A DNA stretch of 64,000 nucleotides from Siphonodentalium dalli (GCA_032622095.1 CP136067.1:78394705-78458704), one strand, 5' to 3'; counted from the first letter of the stretch, positions 1-13,339 are shown. The notes: generated from the letters alone by a model not told the origin. A program made the numbers and translations.

Positions 1-701
1 CCTGTGTCGTCAGTTCTGATTTTTTTTCTCCTTTTCACTAAAAGTAATATCTCACAAAAGTCTTCGTGAGATGCCTTCACGTTTTTCTTGCATTAACAAA
101 AGCTTCTTCGTCAAAAAGCGATAGTAAACTGGCGATCTATATAGTGTTTTGTTGTCAAATCTCCTCCCTTGTCGATGTCTAGTTTCACCCAGCAATTATA
201 ACGCAATAACGTGTTGTGGACCAGTCATCACATAATTCAATTATGAAATCTAACGGGTGTTATTATTTTGCCGGTTGTCGTGACATTGATAAAATTGCGG
301 TAATCTGAGAGGCGACTTCGGCGAAATCCGGTGATAATTTACCTCATGAGGTGTGAACATTTGACAACCGAGCGCCTACGAAAGCTTTTCCTTACAAAAC
401 AACATACGGTTTTGTCAATGCTAGGAATGTGTCAAAACTTTCCCAAATGGAAGTGTTGTGTTGATCACTGTCGTCCTTTTGGCTCCATTTTGAAATAAGT
501 GGGAATATATATATTTTTTCTTATTTATTTGTATGATGTTAGATAGTTTCAGGTTAGTAAAGGACAAAATCAAAATTGGACGGCAAAGTAAAGGACCTTT
601 TCCCAAGTTTTCGCCCAGATAGAGGGCCGTCCTTTATAAGGGACGCTATAGGAATATATATATACAAGCAGTCGACGATCAGACATATATAAGAGGGCCA
701 C
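1..701. other. unassigned AT-rich stretch
   Basis: I see no coding region, RNA gene or clear repeat here. The only open frames are short and have low-complexity, stop-limited translations. Confidence 0.4.
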
Positions 702-957
702 AATTTTCTGGAAGCGCAGAGCTTCGAAATTCACGCTATGCTGTCAAATAAATAAAAAAAATAGCAGGCATGATGCCCGCCAGAATTGGACAAAGATCAG
801 TAGATCAATTTATTTTGTATTGTATGTATAAGTATATCTTCATTTAAGTTAAATTAGTGTGTATAAAATAACACGTTTCAACCGCAAAAATATGATCAGC
901 ATGCAAGAGAGAATCTTGTTAGACGAACTGTCTACTCAGATATTATAAATTTATTAT
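702..957. repeat. 256-bp direct repeat, copy 1 (flanks LINE copy)
   Basis: This block recurs at 2572-2827 in the same orientation with only four base differences that I can count. It ends exactly where the 3' end of the decayed LINE begins, and the second copy begins exactly where the truncated 5' end of that LINE stops. It therefore behaves like a very long target-site duplication, or like a pre-existing duplication whose junction was used. It has no coding potential and no TG...CA ends, so it does not look like an LTR. Confidence 0.85.
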
Positions 958-2571
958 ATATATCTTTAATTATCCTCCATTACTGAAGATTATATATGAA
1001 CAAATAGCATATAAAGAACATGATACAATCGCTTATACATAAGCATATGAACAGTCAAAAGTATATACAAATATATATATATATATATATATATCATGCT
1101 GCATGGAGTTGGGTCTGCGCGCCTACATGCACGTACCGTCCACCGTCACGTACTGTTCGGCATGACTACACGCGGTGGTAATGCCCCCCCCCCCCCCAAA
1201 ACGCCATTTCGTCGCCGTTGGATACTCACATATAGGGGCGCAGCCACAACAGCATACATTGGTGTATGGTAAACGTACGCACGTGCACCCGGACGCGCAT
1301 GATACTGCAGCACTCGAGTGTCATCCTACTGGTCAACTGACCCCAACCGAATGGGACGCAGGCACATACACGCACAGTCACACGTGCACACGCAACTTAC
1401 ACGGATTTATTTATATAATTGAATGGTTTTATAAAGCAAGTGCGTTTTCAATATAATATAATTCGTGTGAGAATTTGAGACATATTATAACCTGGATATC
1501 ATATGTCATGGATGCGACGATAAGGTGTCACGTATATAGTTAAAGTGAAGTATAGTGAGGTATATATATAATTATATGTGACATATTCATTTCGATGATA
1601 ATATTATAGTGGTCGATATATGTATGAATAAAAAGGTCAAACGTGAACTATATTAAGTAACACCGATCATACCAGCATACAGGTAATAAGCTTGCCACAT
1701 TTTGACAACATTTTTGAAAATTATAATTGGAATGTCGTCATCTTCAATCATTATATCGATCTCAATTTCTGATAAGTTACCAAGGAGCACACTTAATTTG
1801 GCTTCTCCTGAGAGCGATTCGTATTTAAAGTAGGTATTAATCCCCAGTGCATCCATAATAAAATATTCCATCTCATTTCTAAACGAAAACATGGCCGTAC
1901 AATCAATGAATATATGAGACAAAATGTCGGTCGTGGTAGAACCACAGTTCGTACATGAAATTTCTCTGTTGATTCCTATATATATTTGGCTTATCAATTT
2001 GCCAATTGTGAGATACATGGTCTTATCTTCTGGATATAATTTACATAGGCGCCAAACATAAGACATACATAATTCTGTGTGTATTCTATTGAAGAGAGAA
2101 AAACCTGGGTCAGAATTTGTTCTTGATTTCCATGCATCCACGTGTGATGTTTCCATTCCTGTGTTAAAAATATGTTTCCACGAGTTTTTGTCCGGAAAAT
2201 AAGACTCTGTGGTAAAGCTAATTCGATAAGTCATATTGATCAAGTAATGTCACAAAGGTAGTTTTTAGAACAAGACAAACGTGACTCAGTGGTAGACAAA
2301 AGCATGTATATATTCATACATTCTATGAAAGAAAACTTGTTTAACAGTTTTCTTATTGTTGCATTCAACATTGCACAAGGATGATAATAGTGACATTTTC
2401 TTTTTATGTATGTAGAATTCTATTGAATGAATTCCAAGTAAGCCAAGAGCGATATCGGTCCGGGTCCTGGGTTCGAATCCCTGTATCGTTTTTATGCAAA
2501 ATCTATGAGTTCTTTCTATTTTGAGAATTTCATTTTGGGTTATATTCCACAATAGCTCGAGATCCGTGCCG
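958..2571 (-). mobile_element. 5'-truncated, decayed LINE copy
   Basis: The element reads on the minus strand. Its last bases (on the plus strand TATATATCTTTAATTATCCTCC, about 958-980) match the 3' end of the younger LINE at 38821, where the same place reads TATATATCTTTATTGCCTCC. About 695 bp of 3' UTR, including a TA run at 1075-1094, a C14 run at 1184-1197 and a CA-rich part, precede the coding remnant at 1653-2571. The 5' end stops inside the region C-terminal to the reverse transcriptase. It lies precisely between two 256-bp direct repeats. Confidence 0.8.
1653..2571 (-). pseudogene. LINE ORF2 C-terminal remnant, frameshifted
   Basis: Two minus-strand open pieces (2552-2286 and 2243-1653) align end to end with residues of about 795-1094 of the intact LINE ORF2 at 39553-42837. 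Shared stretches include HRFC.K.IQG, R.RTDI.LG.LGIH and, near the end, a zinc-knuckle pattern C-x2-C-x9-H-x4-C (SCTNC...SHIFIDC) with exactly the spacing seen in the intact copy. Between about 2290 and 2220 the frame is broken more than once: a matching piece, LLDQYDLSN, is readable only in another frame. The endonuclease and reverse transcriptase are absent, so it cannot support mobility. The family is clearly that of the 38.8-kb element but not the same subfamily, since amino-acid similarity is moderate. Confidence 0.85.
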
Positions 2572-2827
2572 AATTTTCTGGAAGCGCAGAGCTTCGAAAC
2601 TCACGCTATGCTGTCAAATAAATAAAAAAAATAGCAGGCATGATGCCCGCCAGAATTGGACAAAGATCAGTAGATCAATTTATTTTGTATTGCATGTATA
2701 AGTATATCTTCATTTAAGTTAAATTAGTGTATATACAATAACACGTTTCAACCGCAAAAATATGATCAGCATGCAAGAGAGAATCTTGTTAGACGAACTG
2801 TCTACTCAGATATTATAAATTTATTAT
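2572..2827. repeat. 256-bp direct repeat, copy 2 (flanks LINE copy)
   Basis: This is the partner of 702-957, about 98% identical. Its left edge abuts the LINE remnant, whose coding frame continues up to 2571. Both copies end in TTTATTAT and then diverge. Confidence 0.85.
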
Positions 2828-3528
2828 GCTCAATAGATTTTTAGATACTCAGATGTAATATAAATTTACATTTATTTTGCAATAAAATGACATGGTTCAA
2901 TATTTATGAAACTGATGCAAATATTATGAGTATAGTTGCCACGCAATATAATTATATATACATGGGGCAGAATGGTGACTCAGAATTATATTTAATATAA
3001 AGCATACTGTTGAAAAAAATCAGTCAGACGCTTGTCATTCATTTTGTGAGTTTCGCAGGCTTTTAGGAATGGTTATGGGGTATGGTAATGTCAAATGGAT
3101 ATAGCCTATACACAAACATCGCAGTCCGATTCAGAATAGTTACGTCAAACGAATAATGAAGAGGAAAAATAATTATTTAAACAATTTAAACAAACACATT
3201 TCGTCCATAATTAGTGTAAAATATATATTGGAAATGGCCGGTCCAATTGTTTCAAAATTGTAAAATGACGATGACGGTTTGTTTTCTTCGACATCTTTCA
3301 GATTAAAGACAAATTTCCTACCATTAATCTCTTAATGCAGACAGGAATTGTAATTCAATTTCTCCAATAAAAATATAACTCGAACTGTAGTCACTATACA
3401 TGTATATTAGAGTGAAACTCGTCTCAATAATCAATATTCGTATAATCTGAAAAGGTGCATATATAGTTTATAGAAGAAAACGATTGCTTTTTTAAAATAT
3501 CAGATTGAACAGATGTTATACTTCTCCC
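2828..3528. other. unassigned AT-rich stretch
   Basis: I see no gene or recognisable repeat between the 256-bp repeat and the 54-bp array. Confidence 0.4.
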
Positions 3529-4765
3529 ATGCACTCTTTATATATAGGTACCAATATAGGTCATATAATAATTGATATATACATGCACTCTTTATATATA
3601 GGTACCAATATAGGTCATATAATAATTGATATATACATGCACTCTTTATATATAGGTACCAATATAGGTCATATAATAATTGATATATACATGCACTCTT
3701 TATATATAGGTACCAATATAGGTCATATAATAATTGATATATACATGCACTCTTTATATATAGGTACCAATATAGGTCATATAATAATTGATATATACAT
3801 GCACTCTTTATATATAGGTACCAATATAGGTCATATAATAATTGATATATACATGCACTCTTTATATATAGGTACCAATATAGGTCATATAATAATTGAT
3901 ATATACATGCACTCTTTATATATAGGTACCAATATAGGTCATATAATAATTGATATATACATGCACTCTTTATATATAGGTACCAATATAGGTCATATAA
4001 TAATTGATATATACATGCACTCTTTATATATAGGTACCAATATAGGTCATATAATAATTGATATATACATGCACTCTTTATATATAGGTACCAATATAGG
4101 TCATATAATAATTGATATATACATGCACTCTTTATATATAGGTACCAATATAGGTCATATAATAATTGATATATACATGCACTCTTTATATATAGGTACC
4201 AATATAGGTCATATAATAATTGATATATACATGCACTCTTTATATATAGGTACCAATATAGGTCATATAATAATTGATATATACATGCACTCTTTATATA
4301 TAGGTACCAATATAGGTCATATAATAATTGATATATACATGCACTCTTTATATATAGGTACCAATATAGGTCATATAATAATTGATATATACATGCACTC
4401 TTTATATATAGGTACCAATATAGGTCATATAATAATTGATATATACATGCACTCTTTATATATAGGTACCAATATAGGTCATATAATAATTGATATATAC
4501 ATGCACTCTTTATATATAGGTACCAATATAGGTCATATAATAATTGATATATACATGCACTCTTTATATATAGGTACCAATATAGGTCATATAATAATTG
4601 ATATATACATGCACTCTTTATATATAGGTACCAATATAGGTCATATAATAATTGATATATACATGCACTCTTTATATATAGGTACCAATATAGGTCATAT
4701 AATAATTGATATATACATGCACTCTTTATATATAGGTACCAATATAGGTCATATAATAATTGATA
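3529..4765. repeat. 54-bp tandem array, 22.9 units
   Basis: A 54-bp unit starting ATGCACTCTTTATATATAGG is repeated head to tail. Starts fall at 3529, 3583 and so on to 4717, and the last unit is cut after 49 bases. All units look identical on reading. Because 54 is divisible by three, both strands stay open through the array; the plus strand repeats the peptide MHSLYIGTNIGHIIIDIY. Each unit contains an imperfect 18-bp palindrome centred on GGTACC. The uniformity implies recent expansion or homogenisation. I treat the long frames as a by-product of the period. Confidence 0.97.
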
Positions 4766-5590
4766 CTGCAAATGCCAAACAGTTAATTTTCTTGACTGGA
4801 ACTTTGTCTCACTAAAATGTAGGCATTTAATAATTAAACACGCGATGTGCCGTAATACATAATGTCGCTGCTTTTATATATGTTCAATGAGAATGGAGTA
4901 TTAAATATACCCGAAGACATTGCAAGTTTAAGGATTTCCCAAATTATAAACATGTGATTGAAAAGGTTTTATTTCTATCATGTATCCATGCTCTATGGCT
5001 TTTTGTTTTCAAATAGGTCTACGAAGGAAGCATAAAATAGGTTGATATTGATAAATATACAAGAACTATTCAGATACCGGCATCATATTTATGCTCCGAA
5101 AAATACTTGCAATGGTCACAGCCATTTTGAAATGTTCGCACAGAAGTGAAACAAACGCTCTTTATTTCTACCTATCAGGAATAGAAAAACACGGAACGCT
5201 CTTTTCTGTTCCATACATGCATGGCTTTGCATGTTTTGGACCCAAGCGCACTGTGTTCGAAGTTGTATTTTGTATGCATATAACGTCATAAAAAAGTAGT
5301 TCGAGAATTTATCGATCTATTTCGATACAGGGAAAAATTAAAAAGCGATTATTAGTAGGTGTTTTTTGGAGCGTAATCAACAGATAAAATCCACTGTGAA
5401 TTAGTTTACGACCGTACGTACGTACGCCATACGCACACATCTCTAATGTGCGAATGTCGTTCAATTTTCCTAATTATTCGGTCAATTGCTTTAAATTTAT
5501 GCATATACGTTTTCAACATACAACATGCATATATATGGCAATATACAGGTATAGAGTACGAGGTAGCGCACTAAATGTATATTAGTACAT

Positions 5591-5594
<4 letters not shown>

Positions 5595-5632
<38 letters not shown>
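5595..5632. repeat. (TA)n microsatellite
   Basis: A run of TA dinucleotides of about 36 bp, read directly. Confidence 0.9.
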
Positions 5633-5637
<5 letters not shown>

Positions 5638-6772
5638 GGTATGTGCGTCCATGGGATATACCAAACAGTGGAATAACACCAGACGATTGAATAATATTCA
5701 TCTTTATGACGGATGTTGACCGGATGTGATGCCGATAAACCCGTCCCAGCATGCACCCGATGACCCACCGTTGGCAAAAACGCGGGTTTAGATATTTACG
5801 GTGTAAATTAACTATATAAGGATGATACCTGATTGGTGAGCGTTTTTGCCATTGCTTGGCCTAATCTAGGATGGTTTTAGCTGACTAATAGTTTGAAACA
5901 CGAATGTGGTCGGATAATACGGTTGGTTACGCGGTGGGGCCACGCTATAAATGTGTAAGTTTGTCGCCACCAGCAAGTGACTTTCCCGCCATATACGTTG
6001 CTATATAGGACTAGATTTGAAAGTTAGTGAATTCGCGCGAAGACAATATAATATATTGTTGCATCGGTGTGGCGCCCCCCTGCTGTTCACAATGCGACAA
6101 ACGCCACGCGTCACAGCCATAATGAGCGATACCCGATCGAGAGAGGGACATTCTCGGTTCACCATATACTATACCTTTCAACAGTTAATATGGTATTCTC
6201 CATGACAAGTAGATTGAGATTAGCGTAGAGACGTGTATCTAGATGGTAAATTCGTTACTTAATATCACCTCTGCCATTGAATCCGATGTCAGTGTCATCA
6301 CTGTCAAATTGTGATAAATTTAAGGGGCGGCACATTCAGTTCAACTTTTGATATACGAGAACATTTTAATGGACATGTGCTAACAGTATACATTTTTCAT
6401 GTGACTTGTGCCACAGTATATTTGGTAGTTGGTCGGGGTCGTTGGTGACAACCAACTATTTTCTAGAGTTGACGCTGTGCTGTCATTCGGGCGTGCTGAC
6501 TATAACGGCTAAGTCATTCCAGTATGGCTCGATGTACATAATCTATATCATATGCATAGAGTATTTGCGAGCAGGGGCGTGGCTATTGTGTCTCCGTTTG
6601 GTGTGTCACCGTATATAATTTCCAACTGCACTCCCCTCGAACCAGACCGAAATTCCCATGTTCGATAAATTCCGTTTGCACCCCCTCAGGTTGCATGGTA
6701 TTTACCACGTGGTCCCTCAATGTTTCAATTGTTGGACATTTCTAACCTGGTAAGATGATCTCCGCCCGCTGA

Positions 6773-6788
6773 GGGGGGGGGGGGGGGG
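6773..6788. repeat. G16 homopolymer
   Basis: Sixteen consecutive G. It is one of at least nine G or C runs of 8-17 bases in the window. It lies just after a TCAATTGTTGGACATTTC repeat piece. Confidence 0.95.
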
Positions 6789-8315
6789 TGGTGTCAAACT
6801 TGGAATTGACAACTACTAATCGCATGTTTCAGGCCAATATTTTCAAGTCGGGATATTCCAATTTGCACCTACACTTGGTTGGAATTTGGCAACTTTTGTA
6901 TGAACCAACTGTTGGATATGCATATACTAGCAGTAAACTAATGGTTAGAACGTATCCAACTGATCACAATTTGGCCATAAGCAGGAAATTATTTGACTTT
7001 TGGTCTATAATTGCTCTAAAATCTTTGAATTCCACACAAAATACTTGTTTGAAACAAAAGTAATCGGTTTTGTTCAAGTCTGGTCTGAAATTTGTGGTAT
7101 GATAATCATTCGGACCCGTGAAAACGTTTGGTACTGTTTTTACTAATTATCATGATAGAGCGATTCGGTGTCGGATTCTGAAATATATGCACGAAATCAA
7201 ATTCAAGATGGAACATGTTATACAATCAATGTGGTATCGAGAACAATAGCCAGATTCATATTACTGTCGTGTAACATTTGACGACTAGAAATAAAGACTA
7301 CCCTGTTGTTCTATGGCGCGAAAAACATACATATATTGCCTTGGGTTTATATAATCACTTAATCATCTCAAAGTGGTATGCTTAAAATTAAGAAGCGAAC
7401 AACTGTAGATCCTACGAGAAAACCTTAGAACCAAGAACTGGTTATATTGTTTTATTAACGGTCATCAACACTTTGTGTTCATGGCTAAATTTGACAAATC
7501 ATCCGCAGCGGATCGAAGTCACTGCAAGTCTTTGTTCGGTAGACGGCGAGCGAATTGATTATACAGACTTGTTGTAAAATAGTTTGTGTGTCTGTAAATC
7601 CGTCATCGATATACAAAACCACTGTGTTTTAGAGTAGAAAGGCAAACTGTTTGCTTTTGCCAATAAACCGCTCGATTTTTATTGCCCCTTGATCACCGTA
7701 TCAGTTCGCAGTAATTTCACTGCTGACAAATTATCGCTGCCAAGAACCTAATACAAAACCGATGTTTGTCGATCAGGATGAAATCCACGGAATCGCAGAC
7801 GGTGGCGAAAACAATCGAGATGCCACTATGACGGCCAAATAAATCATTCGGAGCTTCCTTGATTAATCAAAGTCTCGGCTGTTCTCACGCGGACGAGATA
7901 TGCGGAGATTCACACAGGGTCCGGGCCTGATTGTTTAATTAGAGTAACCGAGACCTAAAGGGCGGCCGTAAGTGAAAAATGGTCTCGAGGATTGGAACAT
8001 TAACAAATGTCAGATTTCCCAACCACGTGGTACTGACTTGAGTGGCGTTGATTGGAGGAAGATTGTGTTATTTATCATATACCGAGAAACCGAAAGGAGC
8101 GACAGATAAATAGTATAATATAGGTGGCAGTAATTAATTGTGAAAATTGTAATAAATGTTCGGGTGAATAGATCGTTGGTTTGTGTGAAATCTTATCTTA
8201 TTTCTGAGATAATTCACAGTTAATTTTGTTACCATTTGTAAACCAGTTAATCAGAGTTTGTAGAAAGAAATAGAGCCACGCATGCGCATTGTCGTCCTTC
8301 ACTCACATTACCGTA

Positions 8316-8470
8316 TGTGGGCATCGAACCGGAAGTCTTGAAAACTGCTACTGTCCATAATCGTCTAGCCGGACTGCGATTATCTTATCCGCGACCTAAC
8401 ACGTCGGCTGTGTGGACATTACTAAAAAGGAAGGCCCTTTCAGTCAGAACATGGGTTCGAATATTTACAG
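8316..8470 (-). repeat. partial SINE-like repeat with tRNA-like head
   Basis: On the minus strand the segment carries a B-box-like GGTTCGATGCC. Its upstream part GATTATCTTATCCGCGACCTAA (plus-strand reading) matches the head of the neighbouring copy at 8530-8790. The body differs, so this is a fragment or a sister family. Confidence 0.4.
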
Positions 8471-8529
8471 ATAAGGGACATTGAAACAGCGCATATCCTT
8501 CCTCCGAAATTGTGACAATACGAGTACTG

Positions 8530-8790
8530 GCACTTGCATATAAATCAGATTGATGAAGGCACGGACTAATTTGATTGTTCGTTACTTCAGATGTGCTTGA
8601 TTCAGTGGGCGTGAGCAAATTCTCATTTCTTATCAAAATGGCCAAGAATCGATCGGAATGGCACATATAGAGATGTTCCTCAACTCAAGATGACCCATGA
8701 AACTATTCCATCATGTCAACCCGAGCCAACCTCGCGACAAGCCCAGACTGTGACGATCTTATCCACGACCTACATGTATAACCACATATA
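8530..8790 (-). repeat. tRNA-headed SINE-like repeat, copy A
   Basis: The copy reads on the minus strand with the head at the high-coordinate end. Plus-strand landmarks shared with copies at 13340-13600 and 16530-16800 are GGCACGGACT, GTGAGCAAATTCTCATTTCTTAT, and CCCAGACTGTGACGATCTTATCC. In the minus-strand reading the head contains an A-box-like segment and a degenerate B box. No target-site duplication is obvious. Confidence 0.5.
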
Positions 8791-9789
8791 TAGAGTAATC
8801 TCCCTAGCTATATAGGCCCCCAAATCTATTCAGTTTAATTATGTTCACCAACACAATAGATATGACAAATTAAAACCTATATATGGAATTAAAATGTTCA
8901 TGTAAGACTTATTACGCATAACAACCAATTTCACGGGAGGAATACATGAGTTTCGGGTGCTTTCCGGTTCAGATTGGGTGATGATTCCAGGTACACTGTG
9001 AGGGGACCTGATATGGAGTTAGAGAGTTGGAGATGTAAGAAATGTCAGAGAGATATATAATATCTTCAAATGTATATGTAGAAAATATCATAGACTTTCC
9101 CCTGAAATGTTTGAAACACCCATGCATAAACTTCGACTCAATTGAAATCGCAATTATGCATTTGTCATGTGATGTCTGAACGGAATTTCAAGATTCATAT
9201 ATTTATGATATTCCATAAAGCATGCACTCCGAATAATACAACTGACGCCGGAGATATCTCGGCTACTATATGGTATCTTGCTTGGCATATATGTTTAGTG
9301 TCCTTGTGTAAATTAGAAATCCAAAACTAATCAAACGAAAAGTCTTATCTATACATAGCGTAAACGAAAACACCAACAGTCAAAGATAATGTATTCAGTT
9401 TGTGTTTCCATGCTCAGCAGTATATATCGGATAACGGAGAAATGAATACATAATACGAAATATAACCATCCCTATGGTAATAGTGACTTTAACATGAGCA
9501 GAACCGCCACGAACTCGCCTTGATTAATTGTGCTTTACCACGCAAACTGACAAGAAATCCCCGCCCGTGACTATAAAATCGAAGCTGCCACTATAGAGCA
9601 AATAAAGAGACGAATCCTGATGAGTTCCATTTCCATCGTGTTCCTTGAATATGTTGTCAAACAAAATTAAATTGAATATTCTTACGCATGGGGATAGGAG
9701 GCAACGGGAAACGTTTTACTTGCGTCATCATGTGTGCATTTTTTCAAAATGGATGACGATTATATATTGTGTTTCGTTTCTTATAGTCT
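8791..9789. other. unassigned stretch
   Basis: I see no gene, RNA or repeat that I can support here. Confidence 0.4.
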
Positions 9790-11060
9790 AGGCAAATATG
9801 GACATAGGTGTCGCCTGGAGAGGGAATTTATGAGACCTACATTTTTAGTTAGCATGAATACCTAACTTTCGGAATCCGTATGTTGGATTTGTCAGATAGG
9901 CGGACTTTTTTCGCACAGCGTGGTTTTATTGAGGCACCTGGTGATAAAATCGGTCATTTTTTAAATAAAGCCGACATATTTGGCAGAGTATATTCACACC
10001 TTTTGAGAAGAGATATTCGTCCAATTTTGAAACCTGTGAATGGGGCGATAACCAGAGTAAGGTAATACATGTAACAATTGAATATCGGAGCGACAGTCAT
10101 AAAATAATTTTTAGGGTGAGAAGAATATGACGATTCACGCAAAGCGTTGTCTTTCGTTTCTTATAAAATCAGAAGTAAGATAGTTATGCCCAATTATTTT
10201 ATACCATGGAAAACTACTGCCATTTAGCTACGTTCTAATATATCACTTATCGCTGTTGGTCGCATTATTTTCTTATCAAAGGCAGAAAAATCACCCCCCC
10301 CCCCTAAAGATGAGAGGCGCCAGGCTGTGGTGTAAGGCACACAGAACGCACGATTATGTGCCAAATTGCGAAATTAACACAACGACCGTTGATAGACTGC
10401 TAAGATATTGTCTAATAGATATGTGTAGATATGTGTAGAGCACTCCAGTAACAATATTACATAATGTACCTCCTGAAATTTTTTTAAATTTTTTCTCCAA
10501 AAAGATAATCTGAAATGCATTTTGTCTTCTCCCGGGAGGCAAAAATGAAAATATTGTATTAAGGGTGGAGATAATTAGTGTAAACGGTAATTTCGTTCCG
10601 TCTTTGTTTAAAAACTGGCATAATAACCAAAGATGGCTGCCAATATGGTGGCCGGTATATAGGTGGGAATTGTGAAATTTGTAAGAACGCACGATTACTT
10701 GCCAAAATGACTTAACTAACACAACGGCCGTTGATAACCTGCTAGAGTTTTATGTAATATATATATCCCGATCCATCGACTAGAAAATTTAAGTGAAACC
10801 GGTACACAAAGCACCTCCTGGCCCCAATTTTTAATTAAATATTAAATTAGTTTAGTCCAAAACTAATCGAAAACCTATTTTTGTCATCTTCTCGAAATGC
10901 ATAAAGACTATAATGCAGCGTGGGTGGATAAAATTTGTATGTACGATAATTTCATGCCGTCGGTGGTTACTACGTGACATATTAACCCCAAGATGGCTGC
11001 CAATACGGTGGCCGGTATATGGATGGAAATTGTAAAATCTGCCATGCCGCAATTAACACC
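9790..11060 (+). repeat. left inverted arm with two ~350-bp subrepeats
   Basis: The outer part (9790-10340) is the unique arm. The subrepeats run at about 10349-10684 and 10685-11040, anchored by AGAACGCACGATTA and ACACAACG(A/G)CCGTTGATA. A C11 run lies at 10294-10304. Confidence 0.65.
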
Positions 11061-13339
11061 ACCGCCGCAATGAAATGACTTATACAACCAATAGTCCTAT
11101 TATATTCATATCATTTTGCAATACTAGGACGTAACATTGGTCAGTTCTATTGCAATGACAACCAGATTGGTACCCACGAGTGAGAGGATCGACACATTTT
11201 GCATTCATTCGCGCTCAAGTAAGATTTGTTCTTCGAAATCGGTGGCATTTCGTGAAAATTATTTCACCATAAACATGATTGATTTAAGGCAGATGGCTGT
11301 CTGACTATCTTTGCGAAAAGAATAAGGGAATTGTGTAGGTTATATTAAATCTAACACGACATTTAAGTATACTTGGCACTCTCTATGGCTATTTGTAACA
11401 AAATGCGCCCGCGAATAGCAGAATTAACCAATTAACCAATTCGGATACATATCTCATCAAATAACTCATATTGATACGAATCGTTAGTTACCCTCTATCA
11501 ACGAGGCGTGGTTACAAGAACGGAGCTACTGATACATTGGGTCTCATGTATACCGTTCTAATAGTAAGTATAAATGGATCTCATTGACCAATAGCATTTG
11601 CTGCCCAGTCCGCAAGAGGACATATCCAGCAAATTATCAAACCGTCACATCATACAGGTTCGTTCAGTTTCATCATCACACAATAGACTCGTTTAATTCT
11701 AACATTTACCGGATTACTTTCCATGACACATATTTCGCAAACAAGGAGATGAAAACCTGGTTGATTTTCCTCTTGTAGTTTGTCAGCTGCTTAGCGGTGG
11801 GAGGTATTTGCTTGTACTAGCAGTAGATAAGTTGCAAAGCAAAGTCAAGGCTCTTAGGGACATTTCCAACAACGAAAATACCAGCGATGTGGTAAATCAC
11901 ATAAAACTGTCAAACTATGTCCCTATATATTTCGATTGTATGTTACTTTGTATAGTATGGTACTGGAGTCTCGTGTCACCCCATGTGCACTCGTGATTTC
12001 CAGAAGTGGCTGAATAATTGCTTGTAAGACGAGATACCACAAATATGGACAGTTATCCCATGCTAGATGAACAGTCATATTACCCATATCTTTCTATGCT
12101 GATGAGTAGGTAGGATTACTTCTGGAAGGCTGTACATTCAGAAAACAGCATATAGATCAGAGTATTGGCATGGAGTGTTATCATGTAGACTGATACATTT
12201 AGGACTTTTTGGTATCCCAGTGTAAGTCTTAGCTCATTATGACACCAAAATGAAAAGGACGACAATTTCAATTATTTGTATACATGCCATACACAGGTTG
12301 ATACCAGGAAGCGTATAATAACTTTATAGATAAGTCCAAAAGTAATGCGGTTAGGGACCTGCTGGTGCCAGCATGTCGGATGTCTGAAAACATACCATAT
12401 TTTGATTATGGCCGTTCATGATTAAAGCATTATAATTCCACCAACACGTCATATCTAACGCCAGATGTGTTACAGTTAAATTCAAATGTATCTATAGTTA
12501 ACACATTATGCTCGACGTGAGTAGACCGTGTGTATAGTGCGTATCCTGATATTATATTGTGGTAGTGTTTGATGTACAAATGGGTAAAACCAAATGGGAT
12601 CACGAGTCTTGGTGTAATTTGTCGCTGCATCCCAGAAATGACATATAGCAACAGCTTCTGTACAGACCAGAATCTGATCTACGATAACTCACCCATAGCA
12701 ACTCCGACTGTGCTGTGCGAAATCAGTAACTGGACACGATAGCCGCAGTTTAGTATTTAGTGAACAGCGTGTGGGGAATACATGCATAAGTCTTTGTAAA
12801 ATCGGGACGATATGGGGACGAGGATTTATTCTCCAAATTGTTTTCCGCCGGAGTTGCCTGTAAATACGAATATTGAATACAGCCCGATTGATACATTAAT
12901 GACATGGGTTTTACTTGCAACAGCAGCAGGTCTCCTGGTCTGAATATGACCAGTTCAGATGTAACATAACGTAGACAATTTTACTTTACCAAGTTGGAAA
13001 CAACATTTGATATTTATGAAGGTAATCGCTTTCATATATTGCAAATAAAGCGGTCCTTCGCGGCGATCTTGTTCAACAGAAACTGCATAATTAAGTTAGA
13101 CACACACTGGAGGGATTCTCATTCTGGACATGAGTAATCTTATGTTTATCACTGATCAGATCATTTTTCGGAAGATGCAAAATCTGAACTAATTTTGTAC
13201 GACGAGCGCTATCTTTTTCTGAATCTCATCTTCTTTGCGTTATTGGACACTAGTCAATGAAAGCGGCGATGGTGATTTAGGGTATGGGAAAATTCACTCT
13301 GTGTTAGCACGGCCGTCTTTTGTGGATAGACGCTATAGT

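Larger units (their letters stand above)
4766..8315. other. unassigned stretch with short repeats
   Basis: No gene is recognisable. It holds a dispersed AACGCTCTTTAT motif (5155-5205), a TA run (5595-5632), a G16 run (6773-6788) and a piece of the CAATTGTTGGACATTT repeat family (about 6720-6790). Otherwise I see nothing. Confidence 0.4.

Noticed and set aside
2466-2484. GGGTTCGAATCCC, a tRNA T-arm or B-box-like sequence
   Set aside because: On the other strand it encodes the conserved GFEPRTRTDI segment of the LINE remnant, and no A box or tRNA fold surrounds it.
702-2827. LTR retrotransposon reading of the 256-bp direct repeats
   Set aside because: The repeats lack TG...CA ends, there is no primer-binding site or polypurine tract that I can see, and the internal DNA is a LINE 3' half in the minus orientation.
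3529-4765. CRISPR array
   Set aside because: Units are contiguous without variable spacers, and the rest of the window is eukaryotic in character.
3500-4815. Open frames of 436 codons (plus) and 423 codons (minus) across the 54-bp array
   Set aside because: They exist because the unit length is divisible by three and contains no stop in those frames. Both strands are open at once and there is no flanking coding sequence.
5497-5777. Minus frames with IYIYIYIY repeats
   Set aside because: They translate the (TA)n microsatellite.
9880-10065. 61-codon frame in the left arm, matched by an equal-length frame in the right arm (14971-15156), starting MLDLSDRRTFF
   Set aside because: Comparing the two, about 15 of 18 changed codons alter the amino acid, which is no sign of selection on a protein. 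The shared length simply follows from the arms being about 90% alike without indels there.
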